From Aquimarina sp. Aq78 (GTDB lineage Bacteria; Bacteroidota; Bacteroidia; Flavobacteriales; Flavobacteriaceae): DNA of 64,000 nt. Made by a program: the position numbers and the translations under genes. The notes under the pieces are model-generated. The model was not told the DNA's origin. It worked only from the letters and a program-made list of their open reading frames with translations, and searched no databases. Shown here piece after piece: positions 51,471-61,460 of the stretch (positions are counted from its first letter, which is position 1; the number at the start of each line of letters is the position of its first letter). The DNA lies in contig NZ_OMKA01000029.1 in assembly GCF_900299525.1 (NCBI RefSeq), forward strand, positions 422,986 to 486,985, read 5' to 3'.

Positions 51471-52439
51471 TTATGCGTTATTCGACTTAAATTCTTTTAA
51501 TTTTTCAATAAGTTTTGGCACTACTTCAAAAGCATCTCCTACTATTCCGTAGTCTGCCGCTTTAAAGAAAGGTGCCTCGGGATCGTTATTAATCACCACT
51601 TTTACTTTACTGGCATTAATCCCTGCCAAGTGTTGAATAGCTCCAGAAACTCCGATAGCTATGTACAGGTTAGATGCAACTGGTTTTCCTGTCTGTCCTA
51701 CGTGTTCGCTATGAGGTCTCCATCCCATATCACTTACTGGTTTTGAACATGCGGTAGCGGCACCAAGCACTTCTGCCAGCTCTTCTATCATTCCCCAATT
51801 TTCAGGACCTTTTAACCCACGTCCTCCTGATACTACAATTTCTGCATCTGCGATAGAAACCTTATCTGTAGCTTTATCCACAGCGGTTACCTGTACTCCA
51901 AAATCGTCATCAGAAAGCGACGGATCAAAAGCCTCAGAAGTGGCAGACGCAGCATTTTCTTTAAGACCAAAAGCATTATTAGATAAACCAATTACTTTAA
52001 CATCAGTTGGTATTTCTGTAACATTAAATGCTTTATTGGTAAATGCAGTACGTTTCACTTTAAAAGGAGAAGCACTTTCTGGTAACCCTACAACATTAGA
52101 TGCATATCCAGCATTAAGGTGCACAGCTAATAAAGGTGCTAAAAATTTACTATCTGCTGTAGAACTTACCACAACAACCTTTGCTCCTTCTTGTACTGCT
52201 GCCTGTTTTATTGCATCTGCATATGCTTTTGCATTAAATGTAGATAGCTTATCATTTTTTATCTCTAAAACTTTATCTACTCCATACGCTCCTAATTCAC
52301 TACTATCTCCTCCATTAATACTTACAGCGGTTACAGTTGTACCAAGCATAGCAGCAACTTCTTTTGCATAAGATGCTACTTCGAAAGCGGCTTTTTTAAA
52401 TTTTTGGCCTTCACTTTCTGTATATACTAAAATTGACAT
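51471..52439 (-). CDS. etfA: Electron transfer flavoprotein alpha subunit
   Basis: A 322-residue FAD-binding subunit. The start at 52439 (SILVYTESEGQKFKKAAFEV) is the normal ETF-alpha N-terminus; an ATG 81 bases upstream would add a Lys/Ile-rich stretch outside the family. The FAD domain shows VSGGRGLKGPENWGMIEEL, GAATACSKPVSDMGW and GQTGKPVASNLYIAIGVSGAIQHL. With etfB it carries electrons from acyl-CoA and other dehydrogenases. The pair is separated by 104 bases that contain two small palindromic motifs. Confidence 0.95.
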   Translation of the reverse strand: MSILVYTESEGQKFKKAAFEVASYAKEVAAMLGTTVTAVSINGGDSSELGAYGVDKVLEIKNDKLSTFNAKAYADAIKQAAVQEGAKVVVVSSTADSKFLAPLLAVHLNAGYASNVVGLPESASPFKVKRTAFTNKAFNVTEIPTDVKVIGLSNNAFGLKENAASATSEAFDPSLSDDDFGVQVTAVDKATDKVSIADAEIVVSGGRGLKGPENWGMIEELAEVLGAATACSKPVSDMGWRPHSEHVGQTGKPVASNLYIAIGVSGAIQHLAGINASKVKVVINNDPEAPFFKAADYGIVGDAFEVVPKLIEKLKEFKSNNA

Positions 52440-52459
52440 AAAAATTTTGTTTAATTTTT

Positions 52460-52528
52460 CCCGAATCTGTTTCAGGAACTGTTTGATTGTTTTGTTAATT
52501 TTCAAAAGACTCCGAAACAAGTTCGGAA
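52460..52528. repeat. Two small palindromic motifs between etfB and etfA
   Basis: CCCGAATCTGTTTCAGG (52460-52476) and TCCGAAACAAGTTCGGA (52511-52527) are related imperfect inverted repeats (TCCGAA/TTCGGA type). Such TTC-GGA palindromes are frequent in flavobacterial intergenic DNA. They may stabilise or shape the mRNA between the two genes. Confidence 0.4.
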
Positions 52529-52543
52529 TGATTTAGTCTTCAA

Positions 52544-53290
52544 TTAAATCACTTTAGCCTCGTTATGCAATAATGCAACCAATTGATCTACATTATCAGG
52601 ATCTACTAATGTTACTTCTCCTTTTGGAGTTGGTTTTTGAAATTGAACAGCTTTTGTTTCCTGATCTGCTTCAATTGGCTCTACTACCGTAAGTGGTTTT
52701 TTACGGGCCATCATAATTCCTCTCATATTTGGAATACGTAAATCACTTTCTTCTACCAATCCTTTTTGTCCACCAACGATTAAAGGTAATTTAGCTGTAG
52801 AAGTTTCTTTTCCTCCGTCAATTTCTCGAGTAACTGTTGCCGTATCTCCTTCGACCTCTAAACCGATGCATGTATTTACAAAATTAGCACCTGTAAGAGC
52901 AGAAATCATCCCAGGCACCATACCACCATTATAATCAATAGATTCTCTACCTGCAATAACTAGGTCATAACCACCATCTTGTATAACTTTTGCTAATTGT
53001 CGAGCAACATAAAAACCGTCTGTTGCTTCAGTATTTACTCTAATTGCATTATCTGCACCAATCGCCAAAGCTTTACGCAAAGTAGGTTCTGTCTCTGGGC
53101 CACCAACATTTGCAACATCTACAGATGCTCCTTGCTTTTCTTTAAACCACATTGCACGAGTTAATCCAAATTCATCATTAGGGTTAATTACAAACTGCAC
53201 TCCATTGGTGTCAAACTTAGTATCTCCATCCGTAAAATTAATTTTGGAAGTTGTGTCTGGCACATGGCTAATACAAACTAATATTTTCAT
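52544..53290 (-). CDS. etfB: Electron transfer flavoprotein beta subunit
   Basis: A 248-residue AMP-binding partner of EtfA. The motifs are MKILVCISHVPDTT (N-terminus), GRESIDYNGGMVPGMI (ETF signature-type loop) and the LRIPNMRGIMMARKKP recognition-loop region. Full length and typical. It is the first gene of the etfBA operon, divergent from pyruvate dehydrogenase E1 beta. Confidence 0.96.
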   Translation of the reverse strand: MKILVCISHVPDTTSKINFTDGDTKFDTNGVQFVINPNDEFGLTRAMWFKEKQGASVDVANVGGPETEPTLRKALAIGADNAIRVNTEATDGFYVARQLAKVIQDGGYDLVIAGRESIDYNGGMVPGMISALTGANFVNTCIGLEVEGDTATVTREIDGGKETSTAKLPLIVGGQKGLVEESDLRIPNMRGIMMARKKPLTVVEPIEADQETKAVQFQKPTPKGEVTLVDPDNVDQLVALLHNEAKVI

Positions 53291-53413
53291 TTTATATATG
53301 TATTTTTTGAGAATTTAATAATAAAGGCGAAGGTACAAATAAAAAGTATAATTTACTATGCACGCATAATAAATTTTTTCAATATTCAACCCCTATCAAA
53401 GGGTTTTAATTGC

Positions 53414-53421
53414 TACTTTTG
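53414..53421 (+). promoter_or_regulatory. -10 box for the pyruvate dehydrogenase beta gene
   Basis: TACTTTTG matches TAnnTTTG. A minus-strand TACCTTCG (53328-53335) may serve etfB. No good TTG box was found at the usual distance for either. Confidence 0.35.
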
Positions 53422-53553
53422 CCTTCGTTATGGCACAAAATATTTTTTTAAAATAAAATTAGAAGAATTTAAATTATCAATAAGTGTTACATCTACGGAT
53501 AATTTTAATTCTAAAAATAAACAGTGTCGACTAAAAACAATAAAAATAAGCAC

Positions 53554-54531
53554 ATGAAAACCATACAATTCAGAGAAGCAATTTGCGAAGCAATGACTGA
53601 AGAAATGCGACGAGATGAATCCATATACTTAATGGGTGAAGAAGTTGCAGAATATAACGGAGCGTATAAAGCGAGTAAAGGCATGCTGGACGAGTTTGGC
53701 CCAGATAGAGTTCTTGACACTCCTATCTCTGAATTAGGTTTTGCTGGTATTGGTGTTGGAAGTGCCATGAATGGTAATCGACCAATTATCGAATTCATGA
53801 CGTTTAATTTTTCATTGGTTGGAATAGATCAAATCATTAATAACGCTGCAAAAATGCGCCAAATGAGTGGTGGTCAATTTAACATTCCTATTGTTTTTAG
53901 AGGTCCTACTGCTTCTGCAGGGCAATTAGGAGCTACACACTCACAAGCTTTTGAAAATTGGTTTGCCAATACACCAGGATTAAAAGTAGTGGTTCCTTCA
54001 AATCCAAAAGACGCCAAAGGATTATTAAAATCTGCTATTAGAGATAACGACCCTGTTATCTTTATGGAAAGTGAACAAATGTATGGTGATAAAGGCGAAG
54101 TGCCAGAAGGTGAATTTACAATTCCTCTTGGAGTAGCAGAAACAAAGAGAGAAGGTAATGATGTTACTATCGTTTCATTTGGGAAAATTATCAAAGAAGC
54201 TTATAAAGCAGCAGATGAATTAGCTAAAGAAAATATTTCCTGTGAAATCATAGATTTAAGAACTGTTCGACCTTTAGATCTGGATGCTATATTTACTTCT
54301 GTTAAAAAAACAAATCGATTAATTATTCTTGAAGAAGCTTGGCCTTTAGCTAATATTTCTTCAGAAATCACATATCAGGTGCAATCCAATATCTTCGACT
54401 ACCTAGATGCACCCATTATAAAAATCAATACAGCAGATACACCAACCCCATATTCTCCTCAGTTATTAGAAGAATGGTTACCAAACAGTAAAGATGTTGT
54501 TAAAGCTGTTAAAAAAGTGATGTATAAATAA
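53554..54531 (+). CDS. pdhB: Pyruvate dehydrogenase E1 component, beta subunit
   Basis: A 325-residue transketolase-like subunit. It has MTEEMRRDESIYLMGEEVAEYNGAYK, the E1-beta core FNFSLVGIDQIINNAAK, TPGLKVVVPSNPKDAKGLL and a C-terminal transketolase domain ending PYSPQLLEEWLP. The start at 53554 is the normal N-terminus. The alpha subunit and E2 are not in the window. It could equally be a branched-chain 2-oxoacid E1 beta, but it resembles pyruvate dehydrogenase more. Confidence 0.92.
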   Translation: MKTIQFREAICEAMTEEMRRDESIYLMGEEVAEYNGAYKASKGMLDEFGPDRVLDTPISELGFAGIGVGSAMNGNRPIIEFMTFNFSLVGIDQIINNAAKMRQMSGGQFNIPIVFRGPTASAGQLGATHSQAFENWFANTPGLKVVVPSNPKDAKGLLKSAIRDNDPVIFMESEQMYGDKGEVPEGEFTIPLGVAETKREGNDVTIVSFGKIIKEAYKAADELAKENISCEIIDLRTVRPLDLDAIFTSVKKTNRLIILEEAWPLANISSEITYQVQSNIFDYLDAPIIKINTADTPTPYSPQLLEEWLPNSKDVVKAVKKVMYK

Positions 54532-54647
54532 AATGAACTCCTTTATTTTGCGTTTCATCAGTTTTCGGAACACCATCAAGTACAAAAATGGCCCAAAAAT
54601 TGAGGTGATCCACTAATTATCACAAGTATTAATCTTAATAATTTTAG

Positions 54648-57146
54648 ATGAGACATTTGATTTTAGGAATACTTTTTACTTTATGTAGCTGTACATTTCT
54701 TTATTCACAAACTAAAATTGGCGGCCAGGTTTATGATAGTAATAAGCAACCTGTTCCTTTTGCTAATATTGTATTTGCAAATTCTACAATAGGTACCATA
54801 ACCGATGAAAATGGTAGGTTCTATATGGAATCCGATAATAATTATTCTAATGTCAAAGTTTCGTTTATTGGTTTTAAAACCAAAACTATAAAACTAGCCA
54901 AACGGGTTACCTATAAGATGGAAATCGTCCTCGAAGAGGAAGCCGCTACATTAGATGAAGTTGTTATTTATAAAGGAAAAACTTCTAAAAAAAATAATCC
55001 CGCAATTGATATTCTAAGAAAAATCTGGAAAAATCGACGAGAAAACGGAGTTAAGAAGTTTAAACAGTACACCTATGATAAATATGAAAAATTAGAATTT
55101 GACCTTAATACTATTGATAGTGCTTTGGTCAACAGTAGGATTTTTAATGGCATGGAATTTATTTTTGATGATGTAGATACGTCGAGAATAACCGGAAAAA
55201 CTTATTTACCTATTTTTCTTAACGAAGCTCTTTCTAAAGTATATGGTGATAATATAATCAATGAAGAGAAAGAAGTACTGGCAGGAAATAAAAATGCCGG
55301 ATTTAGTGATAATCAAACTTTAATTGCATTTGTTAAAGATCTGTACTCTGATTACGATGTGTATGAAAATTATTTAAAATTCTTTGACAAAAGTTTTACC
55401 AGTCCGCTATCTAGGACCGGTATTAGCGTATATAATTATGTCTTAACCGATAGTGCATATATAGGCAACAAATGGTGTTATAATATTATATATTACCCTA
55501 GAAGAAAAAACGAATTGACTTTTAAAGGCGATTTTTGGGTAAATGACACCACCTGGGCCATTAAAGAAATAAACTTAGAAGTTACAAAGAGTGCCAATAT
55601 CAACTGGGTAAAAGATTTATATATCGAACAAGAGTTCGATGTATTAAATGATTCTATTTTTCTAATTACCAAAGATTATTTTCAGTCTGATTTCGCTTTT
55701 AGTAAGAAAGAAAAATCACGTGGAGTATATGGTAAAAGAACCACTTTATATGACAATTATAAATTTGACATAAAAAAAGACAACAAATTCTATCAAAGCC
55801 AAGTAGATCCATATAATCAAGATATTTATAATAGAGAGGATTCTTTCTGGGCTAATGCCAGAATGGAAAAACTTAATAAAGATGAAGAAAAAGTTTACAA
55901 ACTGCTCGATACTCTTAAAACAGTAAAAGCTTTTAAACGCCTTTATAATATTGGAACCATATTAGCTTCGGGTTACGTAGAGTTTAATGGTTTTGATTTT
56001 GGACCACTTTTCAATACTATTGGATTTAATGATATTGAAGGGTTTAGACTTAGAGCAGGTGGTAGAACTTATTTCACTTCTAATGATAGATGGCGTATCG
56101 AAGGATATGGTGCTTACGGTTTTAAAGACAATAAGTTTAAATATGGGATTTCAGGAAAATATCTTGTCGATCGAAAATCAAGGCTTATCGTAGCTGCCGG
56201 AAACCGACGAGATGTAGAGCAACTTGGTGCCAGTTTAACCAATACTAATAATGTTGAAGGGAGAAGTCTGGCTTCCTCTTCTGTTATTGCGACTGGAGAT
56301 AATGATAGACTTACATCTATCAATCTGTCTGCTTTTTCTATGCAAATAGAACCCAAAAAAAACCTGACAATTGGAGTCACAGGATCCTATAGAACTTTAA
56401 AACCAGCAGATCGTTCATTATTTAGCTTAGATTTTCTTGATCCCGAAACCAATGAATTACGGACTCAGATCAAACAAACCGAAATAGCAACACAAATTAC
56501 ATATACACCAGGTAGGAAAACTACAGGATATGGTGTAGATAGAATTGTTGTAAATGATGGGGATTTTTCCACCCTATTTCTAAATTATAGTGTTGGTGTA
56601 AAGGGTTTAATAGAAAGTGATTTTGAATATCAAAAATTACAATTTTTCTACCGACAACCATGGAACATTGGAGGTTTTGGTGTATTAAACAGCTCACTGG
56701 AAGTTGGAAAAACATTTGGCGAAGTCCCATTAGGCTTGTTAAGTGTTATCCCAGGAAATCAAACTTATCTTTCAATATATAATACTTTTCCATTATTAAA
56801 CTATTATGAATTTGTTACAGATACTTATACCTCTCTTCACTTAGAACATAATTTTAATGGTAGAATATTTTCTAGAATCCCGCTACTAAGAAAACTAAAT
56901 CTTAGAGAATTGGTTGGTATAAGAGGTGTTTGGGGAGAATTATCTAATGAAAACATCGCAATCGATGCCTCAGGGTTTTTACAAAGTGTAGGAGCTCCAA
57001 ATGACGAAATTTATTGGGAGTATAGTTTGGGTGTAGGGAATATTTTTAAGGTTTTCAGAATAGATTTTCATTTCAGAGGGAACTATTTCGATAATCCTGA
57101 TGCTCGTAAATTTGGAGTTACCGGATCTTTTGGATTTTATTTCTAG
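54648..57146 (+). CDS. DUF5686 and CarboxypepD_reg domain outer-membrane protein
   Basis: An 832-residue exported protein: signal peptide (MRHLILGILFTLCSCTFLYS), a carboxypeptidase-regulatory-like domain (residues about 23-105, IGGQVYDSNKQPVPFANIVF...), a Lys-rich helical/linker part, and a long DUF5686 region ending as an outer-membrane barrel (GVTGSFGFYF). It occurs widely in Flavobacteriaceae and has no proven function. It is not followed by a receptor or SusD. Confidence 0.87.
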   Translation: MRHLILGILFTLCSCTFLYSQTKIGGQVYDSNKQPVPFANIVFANSTIGTITDENGRFYMESDNNYSNVKVSFIGFKTKTIKLAKRVTYKMEIVLEEEAATLDEVVIYKGKTSKKNNPAIDILRKIWKNRRENGVKKFKQYTYDKYEKLEFDLNTIDSALVNSRIFNGMEFIFDDVDTSRITGKTYLPIFLNEALSKVYGDNIINEEKEVLAGNKNAGFSDNQTLIAFVKDLYSDYDVYENYLKFFDKSFTSPLSRTGISVYNYVLTDSAYIGNKWCYNIIYYPRRKNELTFKGDFWVNDTTWAIKEINLEVTKSANINWVKDLYIEQEFDVLNDSIFLITKDYFQSDFAFSKKEKSRGVYGKRTTLYDNYKFDIKKDNKFYQSQVDPYNQDIYNREDSFWANARMEKLNKDEEKVYKLLDTLKTVKAFKRLYNIGTILASGYVEFNGFDFGPLFNTIGFNDIEGFRLRAGGRTYFTSNDRWRIEGYGAYGFKDNKFKYGISGKYLVDRKSRLIVAAGNRRDVEQLGASLTNTNNVEGRSLASSSVIATGDNDRLTSINLSAFSMQIEPKKNLTIGVTGSYRTLKPADRSLFSLDFLDPETNELRTQIKQTEIATQITYTPGRKTTGYGVDRIVVNDGDFSTLFLNYSVGVKGLIESDFEYQKLQFFYRQPWNIGGFGVLNSSLEVGKTFGEVPLGLLSVIPGNQTYLSIYNTFPLLNYYEFVTDTYTSLHLEHNFNGRIFSRIPLLRKLNLRELVGIRGVWGELSNENIAIDASGFLQSVGAPNDEIYWEYSLGVGNIFKVFRIDFHFRGNYFDNPDARKFGVTGSFGFYF

Positions 57147-57323
57147 AAAAAGATTACTGTATACTGGTTTAAAAACATCGATTGCATCATACAATCATTA
57201 TATTTTTCTGTATTGTTACCGTCTATTTTTATCTAAAAACCTTTTAGTTCATCACAATATTAAGATTTAACTAAAAAAGTAATAATTTTTCTTTATAAAT
57301 TTTAACTAACCCCTTGTAATACC

Positions 57324-57331
57324 TATATTTG
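57324..57331 (+). promoter_or_regulatory. -10 box for ppa
   Basis: TATATTTG, a full match to TAnnTTTG, about 27 bases before the ppa ATG. Confidence 0.5.
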
Positions 57332-57357
57332 CCGCCCATTAAAAAGAGAATAGAATT

Positions 57358-57888
57358 ATGAGTACAGCTACTAAAGAAAGCTTTGACGTACTAATTGAAA
57401 TACCAAAAGGAAGTAGAAATAAATACGAGTACGATTTTGATATAAAAAAAATCAGATATGATCGTATGATCTTTTCCTCTATGATGTATCCGGCAGATTA
57501 TGGATTTATTCCTGAAACTCTGGCTTTAGATGGAGATCCTCTGGATGTTTTAGTGTTAGTTACAGAACCAACATTTCCTGGTTGTGTAATGGAAGTTAAA
57601 CCTATTGGTGTTTTTCATATGGCAGATGAAAAAGGGCCTGACGAAAAAATCATATGTGTTCCTGTTTCTGACCCTATTGCAAGCCGACTTGCCGATCTAA
57701 AAGAAATGAATCCTCATTTAATAAAAGAAATAGAACACTTTTTTCAGGTATATAAAGATTTAGAGCGAAAAAAAGTTGATGTAGGTGGATGGGGTAATAT
57801 TGATGAAGCTAAAGATATTATCAAGGCCTGTATTAAACGTTTTGATGAACTAGAAAACAAACCAAAAGGATTATTTAGTATTTACTAA
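57358..57888 (+). CDS. ppa: Soluble inorganic pyrophosphatase, type I
   Basis: A 176-residue family I pyrophosphatase. The metal-binding signature is DGDPLDVLVL (58-67), with Lys/Arg contacts at EIPKGSRNKYE (14-24) and the YPADYGFIPETL segment. It removes the pyrophosphate made in biosynthesis. A membrane pyrophosphatase is encoded about 1 kb further on; both split pyrophosphate, but the latter conserves the energy. Confidence 0.96.
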   Translation: MSTATKESFDVLIEIPKGSRNKYEYDFDIKKIRYDRMIFSSMMYPADYGFIPETLALDGDPLDVLVLVTEPTFPGCVMEVKPIGVFHMADEKGPDEKIICVPVSDPIASRLADLKEMNPHLIKEIEHFFQVYKDLERKKVDVGGWGNIDEAKDIIKACIKRFDELENKPKGLFSIY

Positions 57889-57909
57889 ATATCAATTCTA
57901 AGAACTTTA

Positions 57910-57956
57910 AAAAGCATGGAGTTTTCTTTTAAAGAAAACTCCATGCTTTTTATTTT
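57910..57956. terminator. Bidirectional 20-base-pair terminator
   Basis: Arms 57910-57929 and 57931-57950 are exact inverted repeats (AAAAGCATGGAGTTTTCTTT type) with T-runs at both ends. It ends ppa and the convergent gene at 57950. Confidence 0.85.
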
Positions 57957-58720
57957 ACATCATACTCAGAAGGAAATTCTCTTTCATACTTTTTCATTTG
58001 AAGCATACTCATATGTTGAGTAATTTCATAATTCCTTTTGTATGTATACTGAATAAGAACTGGATAATCTACTTTAAAATTTACATTTCTTAAACTCTCA
58101 TTACTATACTCAAAAACATTATAAGCCCAGTAACTGTGTCCATTAGCATGCTCCAGATTCATTGTTATGATTTCATGATTACCATCATCATCAACATCCC
58201 TTTCTGCTCGATGCCCTTCAAACACCATATCATCAAAAGATATTTTTTGAAATAGTGCATCATTTTTTTGAAATAAATACAAGACCTTAACAAGCATACC
58301 CATCACTCCGTTTCCTGTACCTTGTTGTATCAACTTTACATCTTTATACCCATCACCATTAATATCCGACACCAAAACAAGCCCTCCTTTCATAGTTAAA
58401 GGAGAAAATGAACCTGGTTGTTTCATTTTTTGAATTTGCCTTTTATTTCGAAAAATACGAATCATCCCAAAATCGATTTGGGCAGCGAACCAGGTTAATT
58501 GAATAGTTATACTATCTTTATTATCAAAAAATTGATCTATCGATAAAGTACAATCATAGGTTCCCTTAGTAGCTATTTTATCATATTCTTTCCACGTATT
58601 ATATGTTTTGTAGGATGGAGCAGAATATTTTTCAAATGCATATTGAGCATTTGAAGAATTTATAAAAAAGATACTATAAAACACTATCAGAAACGCAGTT
58701 CTATAAAAATATAAAATCAT
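57950..58720 (-). CDS. Exported protein with Asp-rich calcium-type motifs
   Basis: A 256-residue exported protein; the start at 58720 gives a signal peptide (ILYFYRTAFLIVFYSIFFIN...NAQ). The body is beta-rich with two FG-GAP/VCBS-like motifs, DINGDGYKDV and DVDDDGNHEI, that can bind calcium. The best description is a secreted beta-propeller fragment or XAC2610-like protein of unknown function. It has an additional upstream ATG that adds a basic stretch. Confidence 0.65.
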   Translation of the reverse strand: MILYFYRTAFLIVFYSIFFINSSNAQYAFEKYSAPSYKTYNTWKEYDKIATKGTYDCTLSIDQFFDNKDSITIQLTWFAAQIDFGMIRIFRNKRQIQKMKQPGSFSPLTMKGGLVLVSDINGDGYKDVKLIQQGTGNGVMGMLVKVLYLFQKNDALFQKISFDDMVFEGHRAERDVDDDGNHEIITMNLEHANGHSYWAYNVFEYSNESLRNVNFKVDYPVLIQYTYKRNYEITQHMSMLQMKKYEREFPSEYDVK

Positions 58721-58850
58721 ATATCTATCTCTCTTTTTTAAACTTACACAAAAATAGAACATCATTATCATAATTTACTCCCCGAAAACAGTAGTTTTTT
58801 TCATTTTTTGTACGATCAATTATTTAAAATTATTGCCATCTAACTATCCT

Positions 58851-58880
58851 TTTGTATTTAGGGTATTTTTACTACTTTTA
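58851..58880 (+). promoter_or_regulatory. Promoter of hppA
   Basis: TTTG (58851-58854), 18 bases, then TACTTTTA (58873-58880), close to the Bacteroidota consensus. The ATG at 58908 is 28 bases after it. Confidence 0.55.
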
Positions 58881-58907
58881 GCGACGAATTAACTTAAAAT
58901 ATATTTA

Positions 58908-61307
58908 ATGGAATCGAATATGATTTATATGCCCATTGTTTTGGCATTACTAGGGCTAGTTTATATGCTTATCAAAAAATCTTGGGTAATGAAACAAGAT
59001 GCAGGTGATGGTAAAATGAAAGAAATTTCGGATCATATTTATGAAGGTGCTTTAGCTTTCTTAAATGCAGAATACAAATTACTTGCAATATTCGTGGTAA
59101 TAGTAAGTGTTTTATTATTTATAGTTTCTATAGTAGTAGACACAACACACTGGCTGATTGTGATCGCTTTTATTTTTGGAGCAGTATTCTCTGCCTTTGC
59201 TGGAAACATAGGGATGAAAATTGCTACCAAGACAAATGTTAGAACTACCCAAGCAGCTCGTACTAGTTTACCAAATGCACTTAAAATTTCTTTTGGTGGT
59301 GGTACGGTAATGGGACTTGGTGTTGCAGGATTAGCAGTATTAGGATTAACAACTTTCTTTATCATATTTTATAATGTCTTTATGGGAGGTGAATGGACTT
59401 CTGCCGATAAAATGACTGTCGTTTTAGAAACCTTAGCCGGATTTTCTTTAGGAGCAGAATCTATTGCATTATTTGCTCGTGTTGGTGGAGGTATTTATAC
59501 CAAAGCAGCAGATGTAGGAGCAGATTTGGTTGGTAAAGTAGAAGCAGGTATCCCAGAAGATGATCCACGTAACCCTGCTACCATTGCAGATAATGTAGGG
59601 GATAATGTAGGTGATGTTGCTGGTATGGGTGCAGATTTATTTGGATCTTATGTAGCAACTGTCCTTGCAGCTATGGTATTAGGTAACTATGTGATCAAAG
59701 ATATGGGAGGTTCTATTACAGATGTTTTTGGAGGTATTGGACCAATCTTATTGCCAATGGCAATTGCAGGTGTTGGAATTATCATCTCTGTAATAGGTAC
59801 GATGCTTGTCAAAATTAAAAGTAACGATGCCAAAGAAGCTCAAGTAATGGGAGCACTTAATATTGGTAACTGGACATCAATTATTTTAGTAGCAGCGGCT
59901 TGTTTTGCATTATGTAAGTGGATGCTTCCTGAAACAATGAAAATGGAATTCTTTGGTGAAGGTCTTGTTGAGATCTCTTCAATGAGAGTTTTTTATGCAA
60001 CTTTAGTAGGTTTATTAGTAGGAGCAGTAATCTCTTCTGTAACCGAGTATTATACTGGATTAGGTAAGTCGCCTATCCTTAAAATTGTACAACAATCAAG
60101 CACAGGTGCTGGAACAAACATTATTGCTGGTTTAGCTACCGGGATGATTTCTACATTTCCTTCTGTATTATTATTTGCAGGAGCTATTTGGGCATCTTAT
60201 GCCTTTGCAGGGTTTTATGGAGTTGCACTGGCAGCCTCTGCGATGATGGCTACCACAGCTATGCAATTAGCTATTGATGCTTTTGGACCAATATCTGATA
60301 ATGCTGGTGGGATTGCAGAAATGAGCGAACAGGAACCAATAGTAAGAGAACGAACAGATATACTAGATTCTGTGGGGAACACAACAGCAGCAACAGGAAA
60401 AGGATTTGCTATTGCTTCTGCTGCGCTAACATCTTTAGCTTTATTTGCCGCTTATGTTACCTTCACAGGAATTGACGGAATTAATATTTTCAAAGCACCT
60501 GTATTAGCAATGTTATTTGTTGGAGGTATGGTGCCAGTAGTATTCTCTGCTTTAGCAATGAATGCTGTAGGAAAAGCTGCTATGGAAATGGTACAAGAAG
60601 TACGTCGCCAGTTTAAAGATATTGCAGGAATCATGGAAGGAACAGGAAAACCAGAATATGATAAATGTGTAGCTATTTCTACTAAAGCATCTTTAAGAGA
60701 AATGATGTTACCTGGTTTATTAACTATTGGATTTCCACTGGTAATAGCTTTCATTCCGATGATTTTTGGTATGGATACTAAAGCCATCGCAGAAATGCTA
60801 GGAGGATATATGGCAGGAGTTACCGTGAGTGGTGTGTTATGGGCTATTTTCCAAAACAATGCTGGTGGTGCCTGGGATAATGCTAAAAAATCATTTGAAG
60901 CCGGTGTCGAAATCAACGGAGAAATGACCTTTAAAGGTTCTGATGCTCATAAAGCTGCAGTAACAGGTGATACTGTTGGAGATCCATTTAAAGACACTTC
61001 TGGTCCATCGATGAACATTTTAATTAAGTTAACATGCCTTATAGGACTAGTAATTGCTCCTATTTTAGGAGGACACACTTCTGAAACTGCTGTTGCAACT
61101 AATACTATAGAAGTGACACAGTCAACGAATAATGCTTCAGAAAAGAAAATCGAAGTTCGTATGAATATGGAAGGCGAGTTAGCAACTGCTACTGTTACCA
61201 TAGAAACTTCTGAAAAAGGAAAAGTAAAACGTGATGTAAAAGAATTAAAAGGATCAGAAGCTGAAGTAAAAGCAGAAATTGAAGCAATTAAAGCTTCTAT
61301 AAAATAA
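58908..61307 (+). CDS. hppA: Membrane-bound ion-pumping pyrophosphatase
   Basis: A 799-residue protein with about 16 transmembrane helices that couples pyrophosphate splitting to cation pumping. The substrate-binding motif DVGADLVGKVEAGIPEDDPRN-type is split over about residues 202-222, followed by NPATIADNVGDNVGDVAG. The GNTTAATGKG motif has Ala where K+-independent types have Lys, so it should be K+-stimulated; Na+ pumping is probable. A charged extension of about 60 residues after the last helix (ending KAEIEAIKASIK) is unusual against bare pumps, though similar tails occur in Bacteroidota. Confidence 0.95.
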   Translation: MESNMIYMPIVLALLGLVYMLIKKSWVMKQDAGDGKMKEISDHIYEGALAFLNAEYKLLAIFVVIVSVLLFIVSIVVDTTHWLIVIAFIFGAVFSAFAGNIGMKIATKTNVRTTQAARTSLPNALKISFGGGTVMGLGVAGLAVLGLTTFFIIFYNVFMGGEWTSADKMTVVLETLAGFSLGAESIALFARVGGGIYTKAADVGADLVGKVEAGIPEDDPRNPATIADNVGDNVGDVAGMGADLFGSYVATVLAAMVLGNYVIKDMGGSITDVFGGIGPILLPMAIAGVGIIISVIGTMLVKIKSNDAKEAQVMGALNIGNWTSIILVAAACFALCKWMLPETMKMEFFGEGLVEISSMRVFYATLVGLLVGAVISSVTEYYTGLGKSPILKIVQQSSTGAGTNIIAGLATGMISTFPSVLLFAGAIWASYAFAGFYGVALAASAMMATTAMQLAIDAFGPISDNAGGIAEMSEQEPIVRERTDILDSVGNTTAATGKGFAIASAALTSLALFAAYVTFTGIDGINIFKAPVLAMLFVGGMVPVVFSALAMNAVGKAAMEMVQEVRRQFKDIAGIMEGTGKPEYDKCVAISTKASLREMMLPGLLTIGFPLVIAFIPMIFGMDTKAIAEMLGGYMAGVTVSGVLWAIFQNNAGGAWDNAKKSFEAGVEINGEMTFKGSDAHKAAVTGDTVGDPFKDTSGPSMNILIKLTCLIGLVIAPILGGHTSETAVATNTIEVTQSTNNASEKKIEVRMNMEGELATATVTIETSEKGKVKRDVKELKGSEAEVKAEIEAIKASIK

Positions 61308-61330
61308 GAATCCTAAAATTAATGTATAAG

Positions 61331-61365
61331 ACAACCTCGCTCTTTGGGCGAGGTTGTTTATTTTT
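61331..61365 (+). terminator. Rho-independent terminator
   Basis: ACAACCTCGC (61331-61340) pairs with GCGAGGTTGT (61348-61357), then TTATTTTT. It ends hppA. Confidence 0.85.
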
Positions 61366-61460
61366 ATGATATCTCTTAGTAAAAAAACTAAATAACTACG
61401 ACTAATACATAAAATTATAGCAAACGAAGCATAAGCAAATTACTAAAATTTATATTTTTC

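Noticed and set aside
51940..52371. 143-residue open frame antisense to etfA
   Set aside because: A shadow of the EtfA frame; composition is that of a reverse-complemented Ala/Val-rich gene.
60452..60916. 154-residue open frame antisense to hppA
   Set aside because: A shadow of the pyrophosphatase reading frame.
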